DNA of 64,000 bases, from assembly GCF_035046485.1 (NCBI RefSeq), contig NC_085137.1, positions 42,215,155-42,279,154 on the forward strand, given 5' to 3'. A model generated the notes under the pieces. That model was not told the DNA's origin. It ran no database searches and saw only the letters and a program-made list of their open reading frames with translations. This stretch comes from Aedes albopictus. Lineage: Eukaryota; Arthropoda; Insecta; Diptera; Culicidae. Numbering within the stretch: the stretch's first letter is position 1; each line of letters begins with the position of its first letter. Of the stretch, positions 10,883 to 21,169 are shown piece by piece. Position numbers and translations under genes: made by a program.

Positions 10883-13248
10883 GTATTTCACCTGGCGACA
10901 CCCGAGTGGTGACACTTGCTCCCAGATAGACCACGTGCTGGTCGACGGGCGACATTTCTCGGACGTCATAGATGTGAGGTCCTACAGAGGCCCGAACATC
11001 GACTCGGATCATTATCTTGTAGCCGCTAAAATTCGGGCGCGATTATCCAGCGTCACGAGTTCAAGAAACAACAGGACGATGCGTTTCAATATCCAGCGCT
11101 TGTCAGCCGAAGGGGTTGCTGCACAGTACCATCAGAAGCTAGACGAGAGGATAGGAGAGACCAACGGATCTGGAGATGTCAACAGCTTGTGGGGAAGTAT
11201 CCACGAAGCAGTGACAACAACAGCGCAAGAGGTGATTGGTACCGCTCAGCGACGCCAACGTAATGGTTGGTTTGACGAGGACTGCCAACGAGCGACGAAC
11301 GAAAAGAATGCCGCCAGAAGTCGAATGCTAGTGGCCGGTACCCGGCAGAACAGAGAGCGGTACAGGGTTGCAAGAGCAGAAGCGAAACGAATCCACCGCA
11401 GGAAAAAACGGCAACACGAAGAGAGTGTTATTGCTGAAGCGCAGGAAAGTATGGACAGGAACGATATGCGGAGATTTTATGCAACTGTCAATGGCGCGCG
11501 GCACAAGACTGCGCCAGTGCCCGCCATGTGCAATGACCGGGAAGGAAATTTGCTGACAGACAAAACAATGGTGGCAGCCAGGTGGAAGGAGCACTTCGAA
11601 GATTTGTTGAATGGTAGCAGCGAAGGAGCACCCAGGAACAGGATTAACATAATGGATGACAGTCAAGCAGTGGAACCACCAACACTGGATGAGGTTAAAA
11701 AGGCCCTTAAGGAGCTGAAAAACAGCAAGGCTGCTGGGAAGGACGAGATCCCGGTCGAACTTCTTAAGCACGGAAGCGAGCAGCTACATCAATCAATCCA
11801 TCAGATTATTATAAAGATTTAGGAGGATGAAGAATTGCCCACTAGTTGGTTGGATGGCCTCATATGCCCAATCTACAAGAAAGGGCACAGACTGGAGTGT
11901 GCCAATTACAGAGGTATTACCCTTTTAAATTCGGCGTATAAGATACTGTCGCGTGTCCTGTTCAACAGACTGCGACCTCTGGAGGAGTCCTTCGTCGGCG
12001 AATACCAGGCTGGTTTTCGTGAGGGCCGATCAACGACGGATCAAATGTTTACCCTGCGGATGATCCTAGATAAATTTCGGGAATATAACTTGCAGACTCA
12101 CCATCTGTTCATTGATTTTAAAGCAGCGTACGATTCAGTGAAAAGAAATGAGCTTTGGCAGATAATGTCAGAACATGGTTTTCCGGCGAAACTAATTAGG
12201 CTGATACGCGCAACGCTGGATGGATCAAAATCAAGTATTCGGATCGCGGACGAAGTGTCTACGTCGTTTGTGACCTTGGATGGATTGAAGCAGGGGGATG
12301 CTCTTTCAAATTTATTGTTCAACATTGCACTCGAAGGAGCGATTAGGAGGTCAGGCGTGCAGAGGAATGGCTCTATCATCACACGGTCGCACATGCTCCT
12401 CGGTTTTGCGGACGATATTGATCTCATCGGCATCGATCGTAGGGCAGTGGAGGAAGCTTATGCTCCTCTGAAGAGAGAGACAGCGAGGATAGGCTTGACG
12501 ATTAACTCTACCAAGACGAAGTACATGATAGCGGGTAGAGACAGAAGCAGGCCTAGTGGTGTTAGTGCTGAGGTAGTGATTGATGGGGAAGTGTTTGAAG
12601 TTGTTGAAGAATTTGTTTATCTTGGAACACTTGTGACATGTGACAATGACGTTTCCCGTGAAGTGAAAAGGCGTATTGCAGCTGCGAATAGGGCCTTTTA
12701 CGGATTGCGTAGCCAGCTTAGGTCCCGTAACTTGCAAACGCAAACAAAATTCGCTCTGTATAAGACGCTGATTCTTCCGGTTGCCCTCTACGGTCACGAA
12801 GCGTGGACGTTAAAGGAGGTAGACCGAAAAGCTTTTGGAGTTTTTGAGCGCAAAGTGCTGCGGACAATTCTCGGTGGGAAACAAGAAAATGGAGTGTGGC
12901 GCAGACGCATGAATCACGAGTTGTACCAAGTATACGAAGATGCGAATATTGTGAAACGTATAAAATACGGCAGACTTCAGTGGGCTGGACACGTAGTGCG
13001 AATGTCGGAAGAAAGAATAGCGAAAGCAATATTCAGCAGAGAACCCGGTAGAGGTAGGCGACTTCGTGGGCGGCCGCGAACTCGCTGGCTGCACGCGGTT
13101 GAAGAAGATCTACGATCCCTACACGTTCGGGGAAACTGGAGGAACATCGCCCAAGACCGACGAAGATGGTGCTCTACTATACGCTCGGCATTGGAGTAAA
13201 GTTACTTTGTAGCCAACAAGGTATCAAGGTAAGGTAGGTATTTCACCT
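10883..13248 (+). mobile_element. 5'-truncated RTE-type non-LTR retrotransposon
   Basis: Carries only the end of the endonuclease domain plus the reverse transcriptase. It is bounded by the 11-bp direct repeat GTATTTCACCT (10883-10893 and 13238-13248), taken as the target-site duplication. The 3' end is short and finishes in an 'aaggtaaggta' type of micro-repeat, as RTE elements do. The truncation is at the 5' side, as expected from target-primed reverse transcription. Confidence 0.75.
10891..13199 (+). pseudogene. RTE reverse transcriptase ORF, truncated with one nonsense codon
   Basis: One frame runs from the truncated 5' end to a stop at 13199, broken only by a TAG at about 11820 where a related copy context suggests Trp. 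Order: the end of the AP endonuclease with SQIDHVLVDGRHF and DSDHYLV; a basic linker with WFDEDC; then the RT with PIYKKGH, NYRGITLLN, AGFREGRSTTDQ, LFIDFKAAYDSV, LKQGD and the catalytic FADDIDLI at about 12410. After the RT come the typical LRSR and GHVVRM...GRPRTRW tail motifs. It would act in cDNA synthesis at a nicked target. It has no start of its own and lacks the N-terminal endonuclease, so it is dead in cis. The minus-strand element at 61.2-63.3 kb is a diverged relative. Class confidence is high; the RTE clade assignment is moderate. Confidence 0.85.
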
Positions 13249-13875
13249 CTACCCGGGAAGAAATTTCAGATTGATTTTTAGGAGGCATTTCTAGAAGATT
13301 TCCAAAATGAGTCCTTGGAGGGTTCCCAGAAAGAAGCCTTGAAGGATTCCCAAATTTCACTACCGGATGATTCCCTGGAACGAATTCTTGGAGTAAACGT
13401 AGCATGAAATTCTGAGGAAATTCAAAATACAATTCTGGAGCAAATCCTGAAAAGTAATAAATGAATTTCAGAAAACACTTCTGTATGAATAAAGACAGCT
13501 GCTGGATTCCCAGAATAACGTTTGGGAGAACCCCAGCAGAAACTCCTAGATTCTAGAAGAATTCCAAAAGGAATTTCTGGAGGAATTAAAGAAAAAAAAA
13601 ACTTGGTGAACTTCCATAAAATCTTCTAAAAACTGCCTCGAAAAAAAAAACTCCTGGAGTAATTTCAAGACGATCTCTTTGGTAAAACCTAGATTGAAAA
13701 CCCTGAGAAATTCTGATTACTAGTGGAGGAATTCCCGTAGTAATTCAAGGTGCAATTTGAAAAGGGGCATCTGTGTTAACCTTGTGCAACCTATGTGCAA
13801 GGAGAGCTAATCCATAAAGAGGCTTCTGAAAAATTTCCAGAAAAAAACACTTACAGGTAGTTTTTTAGGTATGTA

Positions 13876-14000
13876 CAGTGACCCCACACCGATGAATCAC
13901 CTTAAGTTTTGTACACTATTTATGAATCACCATGTTGATCAAATGGAGTAATCCATAAACTGTGGTCATTTTTGCCGATTCATAAATTGTGGGGTCACTG
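13876..14000. mobile_element. 125-bp TA-target MITE
   Basis: Inverted ends CAGTGACCCCACA and TGTGGGGTCACTG with TA on both sides (13874-13875 and 14001-14002). The interior contains 'gatgaatcacc' repeats. It has the form of a pogo/mariner-type miniature element. The surrounding 13260-14290 is degenerate 'aggaattcctgga' repeat sequence. Confidence 0.75.
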
Positions 14001-14750
14001 TATTCTAACGAAAATTTCTTATTGAATTCCAAGAGATAACCGAGCGACGTCGCACGAGATTATCTAGAGGAATCCCAGAAACGAATTCCAGAAAGTCGAG
14101 GATCAATTCCAGAAGGAATCCATTGGTGAGATCTTAAAGTAGTTCTGGTGGAATTCAAAGAGATTACATAGAAAGATCCCATTAAATTTCCTAAACACAT
14201 ATCCTAGGAAAAAAAAATCTGAAAAGAATTCTTGAAGAAACTCCTGGAGGAGTCGTTGAAAAACTCGAGAAAGGATTCCTGCTGGTACTTCCACTGTAAA
14301 CTTTAATTAAATAATATAAATATAAATGTATTGAATTTAAATAATAAAATATAAATGAATTCCTGTAGAATCTCCGGAGTATCTGAGGAATTTTCCGGAG
14401 AAATTACTAGAAGTATTTCGAGAGAATATTCCGTGAAACCTACTAAAAAAAAACTACACACGGGATGTCAACAGAACAAATTATGCAGAAATTTCAAAGA
14501 AAATGAAAATCATACTAGATTACCTAGAAGTATCTCAGGAATATGCTTGAAGGAATCTCATAAAGAAAACCTCTCAATGAATCCCAAAAGAACTTTTGAA
14601 AGAATGCTTCAAATCATATGGATAACGCTCCGCAGACCGTCCGTCTAGATATTTTCTAGACTTTTTGGCGGAGATGATCAAGGTCTGCCTTGTACAATTC
14701 AACTCAACTTAAATAATTTTAAACACACTAAATATGTTTCACCAATAATG
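14001..14750. repeat. degenerate repeat-rich intergenic or intronic stretch
   Basis: Low-complexity descendants of the 'gaattcctggagg' unit up to about 14600, then unique AT-rich sequence. If the ankyrin exon at 14825-15545 is spliced to a more distal exon, this lies in its intron. Confidence 0.3.
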
Positions 14751-14824
14751 TTAACTGTTACCATCCTTTGGTATGTGGGGTTTAGGTTGGCATTGGGGAT
14801 AATACAAATAAATACGGTACTCAC

Positions 14825-15545
14825 CGATGCAGAACTCCACATGATGCAACGGTAGCTCCTTGTACTGGTTCCGAATGAAGAAGATGTTCTCCAAAATGTA
14901 CGACAACCGCAGCAGGAAGATGCTGTCCACATCCATCAGGTTGTAGTTGTCGTAGGATGTGGCCAGCTCCCGTACGTTATCCACAATCTCCCTGATCCGA
15001 TGAACATTCTGAACGCGATCCTGCTTTCGCTGCTTTCCACCACTGCCACCGTTGATCAACCAATAGTCATGGTTGATCAATATCTCGTTCAGATACGCTT
15101 CCATGTGCTCCTTCAGGGGAACATTCTTCAGCTTGAGTTCACCATACGCCTTGGCAATGATCAGAATCTCGTCCTCGTACTTGAGGCGTTTGATCGAGAT
15201 GAGAAACTCCAACAGCTGCAAGTTGCCCCGCCGAATCAACAGAAAGTACGCCAGGTGGTTGTCGATGTGCTCGGTTTCCCTCAGGATCATATGTTTGGCC
15301 AGGTCATCGAGCTTCTTCTCCAGCGCCAACTCTGAAGCCGTAAGGTACTTCTTGTTCAAAGCGTTGCAGTCGGCACCTCGGGAAATCAACAGATCGATCA
15401 GCTCGGGCCGATTGCGCTGGGCAAAGATGGACCGGTGTAGGGCGGTGTTGAAGAATTTTTCGTCCCGCTCGTTGACATCGGCACCGGTGTCCAGCAGGAC
15501 GGTTACCTTCTCTAGGTCACCATTCTGGACGGCTTCAAATAGCAT
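14825..15545 (-). CDS. ankyrin-repeat protein, 5' exon (partial gene)
   Basis: The exon encodes about 240 residues. The N-terminal 90 form two to three ankyrin repeats: LFEAVQNGDLEKVTVLLDTG, then TALHRSI...LIDLLISRGADCNALNKK, then a third helical pair. A helical region without recognised domains follows. The reading frame runs to a stop at 14751, but a consensus donor GTGAGT begins at 14824 (minus strand). The last 24 codons are therefore most likely intron, and the protein continues in exons further left that I could not find. The ATG at 15545 fits an N-terminal ankyrin cap. Upstream, 'cgcgcgcag' directly before it could alternatively be an acceptor, making this an internal exon. Ankyrin repeats bind partner proteins; no specific function can be named. 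Confidence 0.75.
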
Positions 15546-15579
15546 ACTGCGCGCGCGAAGCTGCTTAGGATGTTAGGCG

Positions 15580-17426
15580 AGAGGGGGTCGTCGTCATTCG
15601 GGATGCCACGTGGAAACGGCGATCATTCACTGTTTCACTTAGTTTCAGGAAGTAGATGTTTTTAAGCGGATTCATTGTCAGTTCGTTGAATTTGTTTGTC
15701 ATTTTGACTTTTTTGTTTTATTATTGAGTTATTATTTAGTCTTTTTCATATTGTTTTTTTTTTCTGTGCCAAAAATTCATCTGTTTAACCATAGTTTAGT
15801 GAAAAATTCAATGTCTCGAGCATCTATTGCCGGCATGAGAGTTACTTTTTTGTATTCTTTGGATTTAACTTTCCCTACGTTCCCTACACGCCAAAACAAT
15901 ATGATTAAATCAACAATATTTCAGTTAAACTCAAACAAATTGTCATTTTTTTTTTCAGGCCACTTAAATAGAGAAGAGAAAGTGACGACATGTACCAATT
16001 TTGACAGATCTCCTGCTCGTTTGGATCGGGAATTTGTATGGATTTGACAGATGATCGCTGTACCAATTTTGACATTGACGCCACTCTCCGTTCCAGTCAC
16101 TCTCATGAAACTTATTGAAACAAATATAGATTCAGATTTGAAGCAAATGCAATCGATGTTTGAAATAAACATGCATCTATTATTCATTCCTGAAAGGTTA
16201 TGTTAGAAGTGAATGTTAAATCGAATAATGAAATGAGTTTCGATATTCTATATTTTCTAATTGTTGGAAAGATATTTTTTTTTACTAAACTTCCGCATCG
16301 AATTGTAATCTGTCACATGTTCTCCAGGATATGTTTAAAATATTCTTCAAAATTCTTAAAAAAAGCAAATATTTTCCAAAAATTTTACAAAGAATTATTA
16401 CAAATATCTGTTTTATTTCTGTGTAGGTTGGTTTCAAAGTTTCTTGGCTTACTAGTTGTGTTTTGCATATATATTTTTGTTCAAGAGGTTTGTTTCAAGT
16501 ATCCTTATTTTGGGGTTATTTTCCAGCTTTGAACTTCTCAAGAAATATTTAACGTCCATTCTACATTTCTTGTACAACACAGAGCTTAATCATTAATCCT
16601 TTTGTATCACTCATGCCGACAATAGTTCTTTAATCACTGTTTCCTGTCAACACGTTTACCAGTTGATTCACTGCCCGGATAGTATCAACTTAAAAATCAA
16701 ACACAAGTCATAAACATATCCCCAAATCGTCAACTGAACGTAATTTTCACTTTTCACTCTAACCGCCAAATTTTCAAATTTTGCTTAATTCCAATCCAAA
16801 TTTGTCCGGGTCAGTTAGCAGATTATTGTTCCGCTTTTTTTTACACCAACCAACACTTCAGATCTAGAGTCTTTTTGAATTACATTTTCAAAGTATTCTT
16901 TTTTAGCAACCGACACTGGAAGGAAACAAAACGAAACGTACCATTCGCGTTCGAAATCACGGGACTGAATGAAGTGGATGGACAAGTCCAGCGAACCAAC
17001 AACCGCCGTTGCTGCTGCTGTGTCGGTCGTCGCGATGTAGCTTTGCTTGCGGTCTCTGATGATGGCCTGCCGGAGAATACCTAGCTGGTGGCTCTCACTT
17101 TTCTCTGGCAATTTTAGTTTTGTTTGGTATGTGAATCTTCACCAGTGTGTTGGTTGGGAAGGCAACACATTCAAAGAAAAGCACGTGCATGTTCGGCCTG
17201 ATGGAATTGTGAGAGTCGGGAACTCTCTCGGCATTCGCGTGCCCACGCGGGCCGGTGATATCTCTTGACGAAGAAAGAGGAAAACAAACTGGTGTGTCGA
17301 CAGTTTTCCCTGAATAGCATGGAAATCAGAAAAAAATCCAACTTGAATTGAACAAAAAGACATTCTTGAGAAGGTTTTTCGTATCACTTTTACGGAATTC
17401 AGCATATTTGCCGTTGCTGTTTTTGG
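15580..17426. other. 5' flank of the ankyrin gene, no further gene seen
   Basis: Mostly AT-rich unique sequence. A local direct repeat with the core 'gtaccaattttgaca' occurs near 15993 and 16061. About 16880-17275 is less AT-rich and could hold the 5' untranslated exon or promoter of the ankyrin gene, but no sequence element fixes this. Confidence 0.3.
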
Positions 17427-19557
17427 AACAAGAAACAAGAAACAAGAAACAAGAAACAAGAAACAAGAAACAAGAAACAAGAAACAAGAAACAAGAAACA
17501 AGAAACAAGAAACAAGAAACAAGAAACAAGAAACAAGAAACAAGAAACAAGAAACAAGAAACAAGAAACAAGAAACAAGAAACAAGAAACAAGAAACAAG
17601 AAACAAGAAACAAGAAACAAGAAACAAGAAACAAGAAACAAGAAACAAGAAACAAGAAACAAGAAACAAGAGACAAGAAACAAGAAACAAGAAACAAGAA
17701 ACAAGAAACAAGAAACAAGAAACAAGAAACAAGAAACAAGAAACAAGAAACAAGAAACAAGAAACAAGAAACAAGAAACAAGAAACAAGAAACAAGAAAC
17801 AAGAAACAAGAAACAAGAAACAAGAAACAAGAAACAAGAAACAAGAAACAAGAAACAAGAAACAAGAAACAAGAAACAAGAAACAAGAAACAAGAAACAA
17901 GAAACAAGAAACAAGAAACAAGAAACTAGAAACAAGAAACAAGAAACAAGAAACAAGAAACAAGAAACAAGAAACAAGAAACAAGAAACAAGAAACAAGA
18001 AACAAGAAACAAGAAACAAGAAACAAGAAACAAGAAACAAGAAACAAGAAACAAGAAACAAGAAACAAGAAACAAGAAACAAGAAACAAGAAACAAGAAA
18101 CAAGAAACAAGAAACAAGAAACAAGAAACAAGAAACAAGAAACAAGAAACAAGAAACAAGAAACAAGAAACAAGAAACAAGAAACAAGAAACAAGAAACA
18201 AGAAACAAGAAACAAGAAACAAGAAACAAGAAACAAGAAACAAGAAACAAGAAACAAGAAACAAGAAACAAGAAACAAGAAACAAGAAACAAGAAACAAG
18301 AAACAAGAAACAAGAAACAAGAAACAAGAAACAAGAAACAAGAAACAAGAAACAAGAAACAAGAAACAACAAACAAGAAACAAGAAACAACAAACAAGAA
18401 ACAAGAAACAAGAAACAAGAAACAAGAAACAACAAACAACAAACAACAAACAACAAACAACAAACAACAAACAACAAACAACAAACAACAAACAACAAAC
18501 AACAAACAACAAACAACAAACAACAAACAACAAACAACAAACAACAAACAACAAACAACAAACAACAAACAACAAACAACAAACAACAAACAACAAACAA
18601 CAAACAACAAACAACAAACAACAAACAACAAACAACAAACAACAAACAACAAACAACAAACAACAAACAACAAACAACAAACAACAAACAACAAACAACA
18701 AACAACAAACAACAAACAACAAACAACAAACAACAAACAACAAACAACAAACAACAAACAACAAACAACAAACAACAAACAACAAACAACAAACAACAAA
18801 CAACAAACAACAAACAACAAACAACAAACAACAAACAACAAACAACAAACAACAAACAACAAACAACAAACAACAAACAACAAACAACAAACAACAAACA
18901 ACAAACAACAAACAACAAACAACAAACAACAAACAACAAACAACAAACAACAAACAACAAACAACAAACAACAAACAACAAACAACAAATAACAAACAAC
19001 AAACAACAAACAACAAACAACAAACAACAAACAACAAACAACAAACAACAAACAACAAACAACAAACAACAAACAACAAACAACAAACAACAAACAACAA
19101 ACAACAAACAACAAACAACAAACAACAAACAACAAACAACAAACAACAAACAACAAACAACAAACAACAAACAACAAACAACAAACAACAAACAACAAAC
19201 AACAAACAACAAACAACAAACAACAAACAACAAACAACAAACAACAAACAACAAACAACAAACAACAAACAACAAACAACAAACAACAAACAACAAACAA
19301 CAAACAACAAACAACAAACAACAAACAACAAACAACAAACAACAAACAACAAACAACAAACAACAAACAACAAACAACAAACAACAAACAACAAACAACA
19401 AACAACAAACAACAAACAACAAACAACAAACAACAAACAACAAACAACAAACAACAAACAACAAACAACAAACAACAAACAACAAACAACAAACAACCAA
19501 CAACCAACAACCAACAACCAACAACCAACAACCAACAACAAACAACAAACAACAAAC
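17427..19557. repeat. 7-bp tandem satellite array, two variants
   Basis: An uninterrupted heptamer array of about 2.1 kb. 17427 to about 18430 is (AAACAAG)n, about 140 units. About 18430 to 19495 is (AAACAAC)n, about 150 units. 19496-19537 shows a third variant, (CAACCAA)n, after which AAACAAC units return. The two main blocks differ by one base per unit, and the boundary at 18362-18430 has the two unit types interleaved. Single-unit variants sit at about 17668, 17927 and 18987. Because 7 is not a multiple of 3 and the units lack stops on one strand, all three minus frames are open. These are not genes. Confidence 0.97.
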
Positions 19558-20690
19558 AAGAAGCAAGAAATCAGAGAAACTAGAAGAACAAGAATATCAA
19601 GAAACCAGTAAAATGAGATTCGAAAAAAAACGAGAAAAAAGAAACAAAAAAAAACGAGTATTTATCGAGAAGAACAAGAAAAACGAGAAACGAGAATAAT
19701 ACGAAACGAAAAGATCGAGAAACGAGATAAACAAGTAATGAGAAGAACGAGAAACGAGAAAACGAGAAACGAGAAAATTGAGAAACAAGAAGCGAGAAAA
19801 ACGGGAGACCAGAAAAAAAAAAGAAATGAGTAAAAAGAATAACGAGAAAAACAAGAAACGAGAAAAATGAGGATCCAGAAAAACGAGAAAAACGAGTAAA
19901 ACGAGATACGATAAAACGAGAAACGAATAAAAAACAATAAACAAGAAGCGAGAAAAACGAGAAAAAGAAGCAAGGAAAACGAGAAGTCCAGAAAAAATAG
20001 AAACGAGAAAAACGAGGAAAACGAGATACAAGAAACGAGTGAAATTAGAAACGATAAAAAACGAGAGACCAGAAAAAATAAAAATGAGTAAAACGAGAAA
20101 CGAGAAAAATGAGAAACGAAGAAAATACGAGAAACGAGAAAAACCAGAAACGAGAAAACGAGAAACAAGAAAAACGAGATACGAGTTAAACTAGAAACGA
20201 GAAACGATGAAAACGAGACACGAGAAAAACGAGAAACAAGAAACGATGAAAACGAGATACGTGTTAGAACCGAGAAAAACGAGAAACCAGAAAAAAGAAA
20301 AAATGAGAAATATGAGAAACGAGAAGAACGAAAAACGAGAAAAATTAGAATCCTGAAAACGACAATCCAGAAAAATGAGAAACGATTAAAACGAGATTCG
20401 AGAAAATGAGAAACGAAAACACGAGAAATGAGAAAAACCAGAAACGAGAAATACAAGAAATAAGAAAAAAAGAAACGAGAAACCAGAAAAACCAGGAAAT
20501 GAGGAAAATAAGAAGAACGAGGAACGAGAAGAACGAAAAATGAGAAAAACTAGAAACGAGAAAAATGAGAAATGAGAATTGAAAAGAAACTAGAAAAAAC
20601 AGAAACGAGAAAAACAAGAAATGAGAAAAACGAGAAAATAAGAAACGAGAAACAAGAAGCGAGAAAAAAACAATAATCAAGAAAACCAAA
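19558..20690. repeat. decayed continuation of the heptamer array
   Basis: Purine-rich, A/G-dominated sequence made of imperfect units such as 'aacgagaaa' and 'aacaagaaac'. It lies directly next to the perfect array and looks like its older, mutated flank. The decay is strong, but strand asymmetry is retained for over 1.1 kb. Minus-strand open frames rich in Phe, Ser and Leu are composition artefacts. Confidence 0.8.
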
Positions 20691-20740
20691 AGGGAACCAA
20701 GCCACTTGGCAGTGGCTTTTTTTGGGCACTTCCGCCCTAA

Positions 20741-21025
20741 TCAATAGGGTACTGCAAGCACCTGATCTAACCTCACTTTGTGTGACAGTTCAGACGAGCG
20801 GCGAAAATTAAATTTACGTTTTCCGTTTCGAAACCATTATGATATACGGAAATATCGGTTATATTCATCTCTACTATTACAAAACCAATCGTCTAATTAC
20901 CGTTTTACTGAGATTCTATCGAAAAACAGTTTAGCCGGATCCCACCAGAGACTAAGTCCATGTAAACAAGGTTGCTGAACTGTCAGTGCACGGCTTCGTG
21001 ACGTCATCTTGCAGTATCCTATTGA
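20741..21025. mobile_element. 285-bp MITE
   Basis: Inverted ends TCAATAGGGTACTGCAAG and CTTGCAGTATCCTATTGA, plus a second inverted pair 'tgacagttcag' and 'ctgaactgtca'. No coding sequence. The target duplication is not resolved. Confidence 0.6.
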
Positions 21026-21169
21026 CACAATTTTTGGAACACGGTTAGATATATTTTTGAGATTTTTTTTTATTGAAAATATCAGAGCGGTTGCTTTTGC
21101 TCTTTATGAATATTTTTTTATAAAAATTATAAAAAAAATAATAGCTTTTTAAAAACATCTCTATCACGG

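Larger units (their letters stand above)
10580..13257. mobile_element. palindromic CCCG-terminus MITE split by a LINE
   Basis: Left end CCCGGGTAGAGG at 10580, right end CTACCCGGG finishing at 13257, flanked by AA on both sides. The inner arms, about 10630-10710 and 10796-10880, are long inverted repeats containing 'ggtttgattgatataagag'. The RTE LINE at about 10883-13248 lies inside the right arm, so the two parts of one roughly 320-bp MITE are now 2.4 kb apart. Confidence 0.65.

Noticed and set aside
14751..14824. Last 24 codons of the ankyrin frame
   Set aside because: They follow a consensus splice donor at 14824 and have no ankyrin character, so they are probably intron.
17427..19557. Telomere-like repeat
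   Set aside because: The complementary strand is T/G-rich in its second half, but it lacks the G-runs of telomeric repeats. It is a single interstitial array flanked by ordinary sequence, so there is no basis for a telomere call.
17139..19566. Three overlapping minus-strand open frames of 546-806 codons, rich in Cys, Leu, Phe and Val
   Set aside because: They are translations of the 7-bp satellite in three frames. A heptamer without stops on that strand keeps all frames open. There is no codon structure or homology.
17427..20690. CRISPR array
   Set aside because: There are no spacers; the units are contiguous heptamers in a eukaryotic context.
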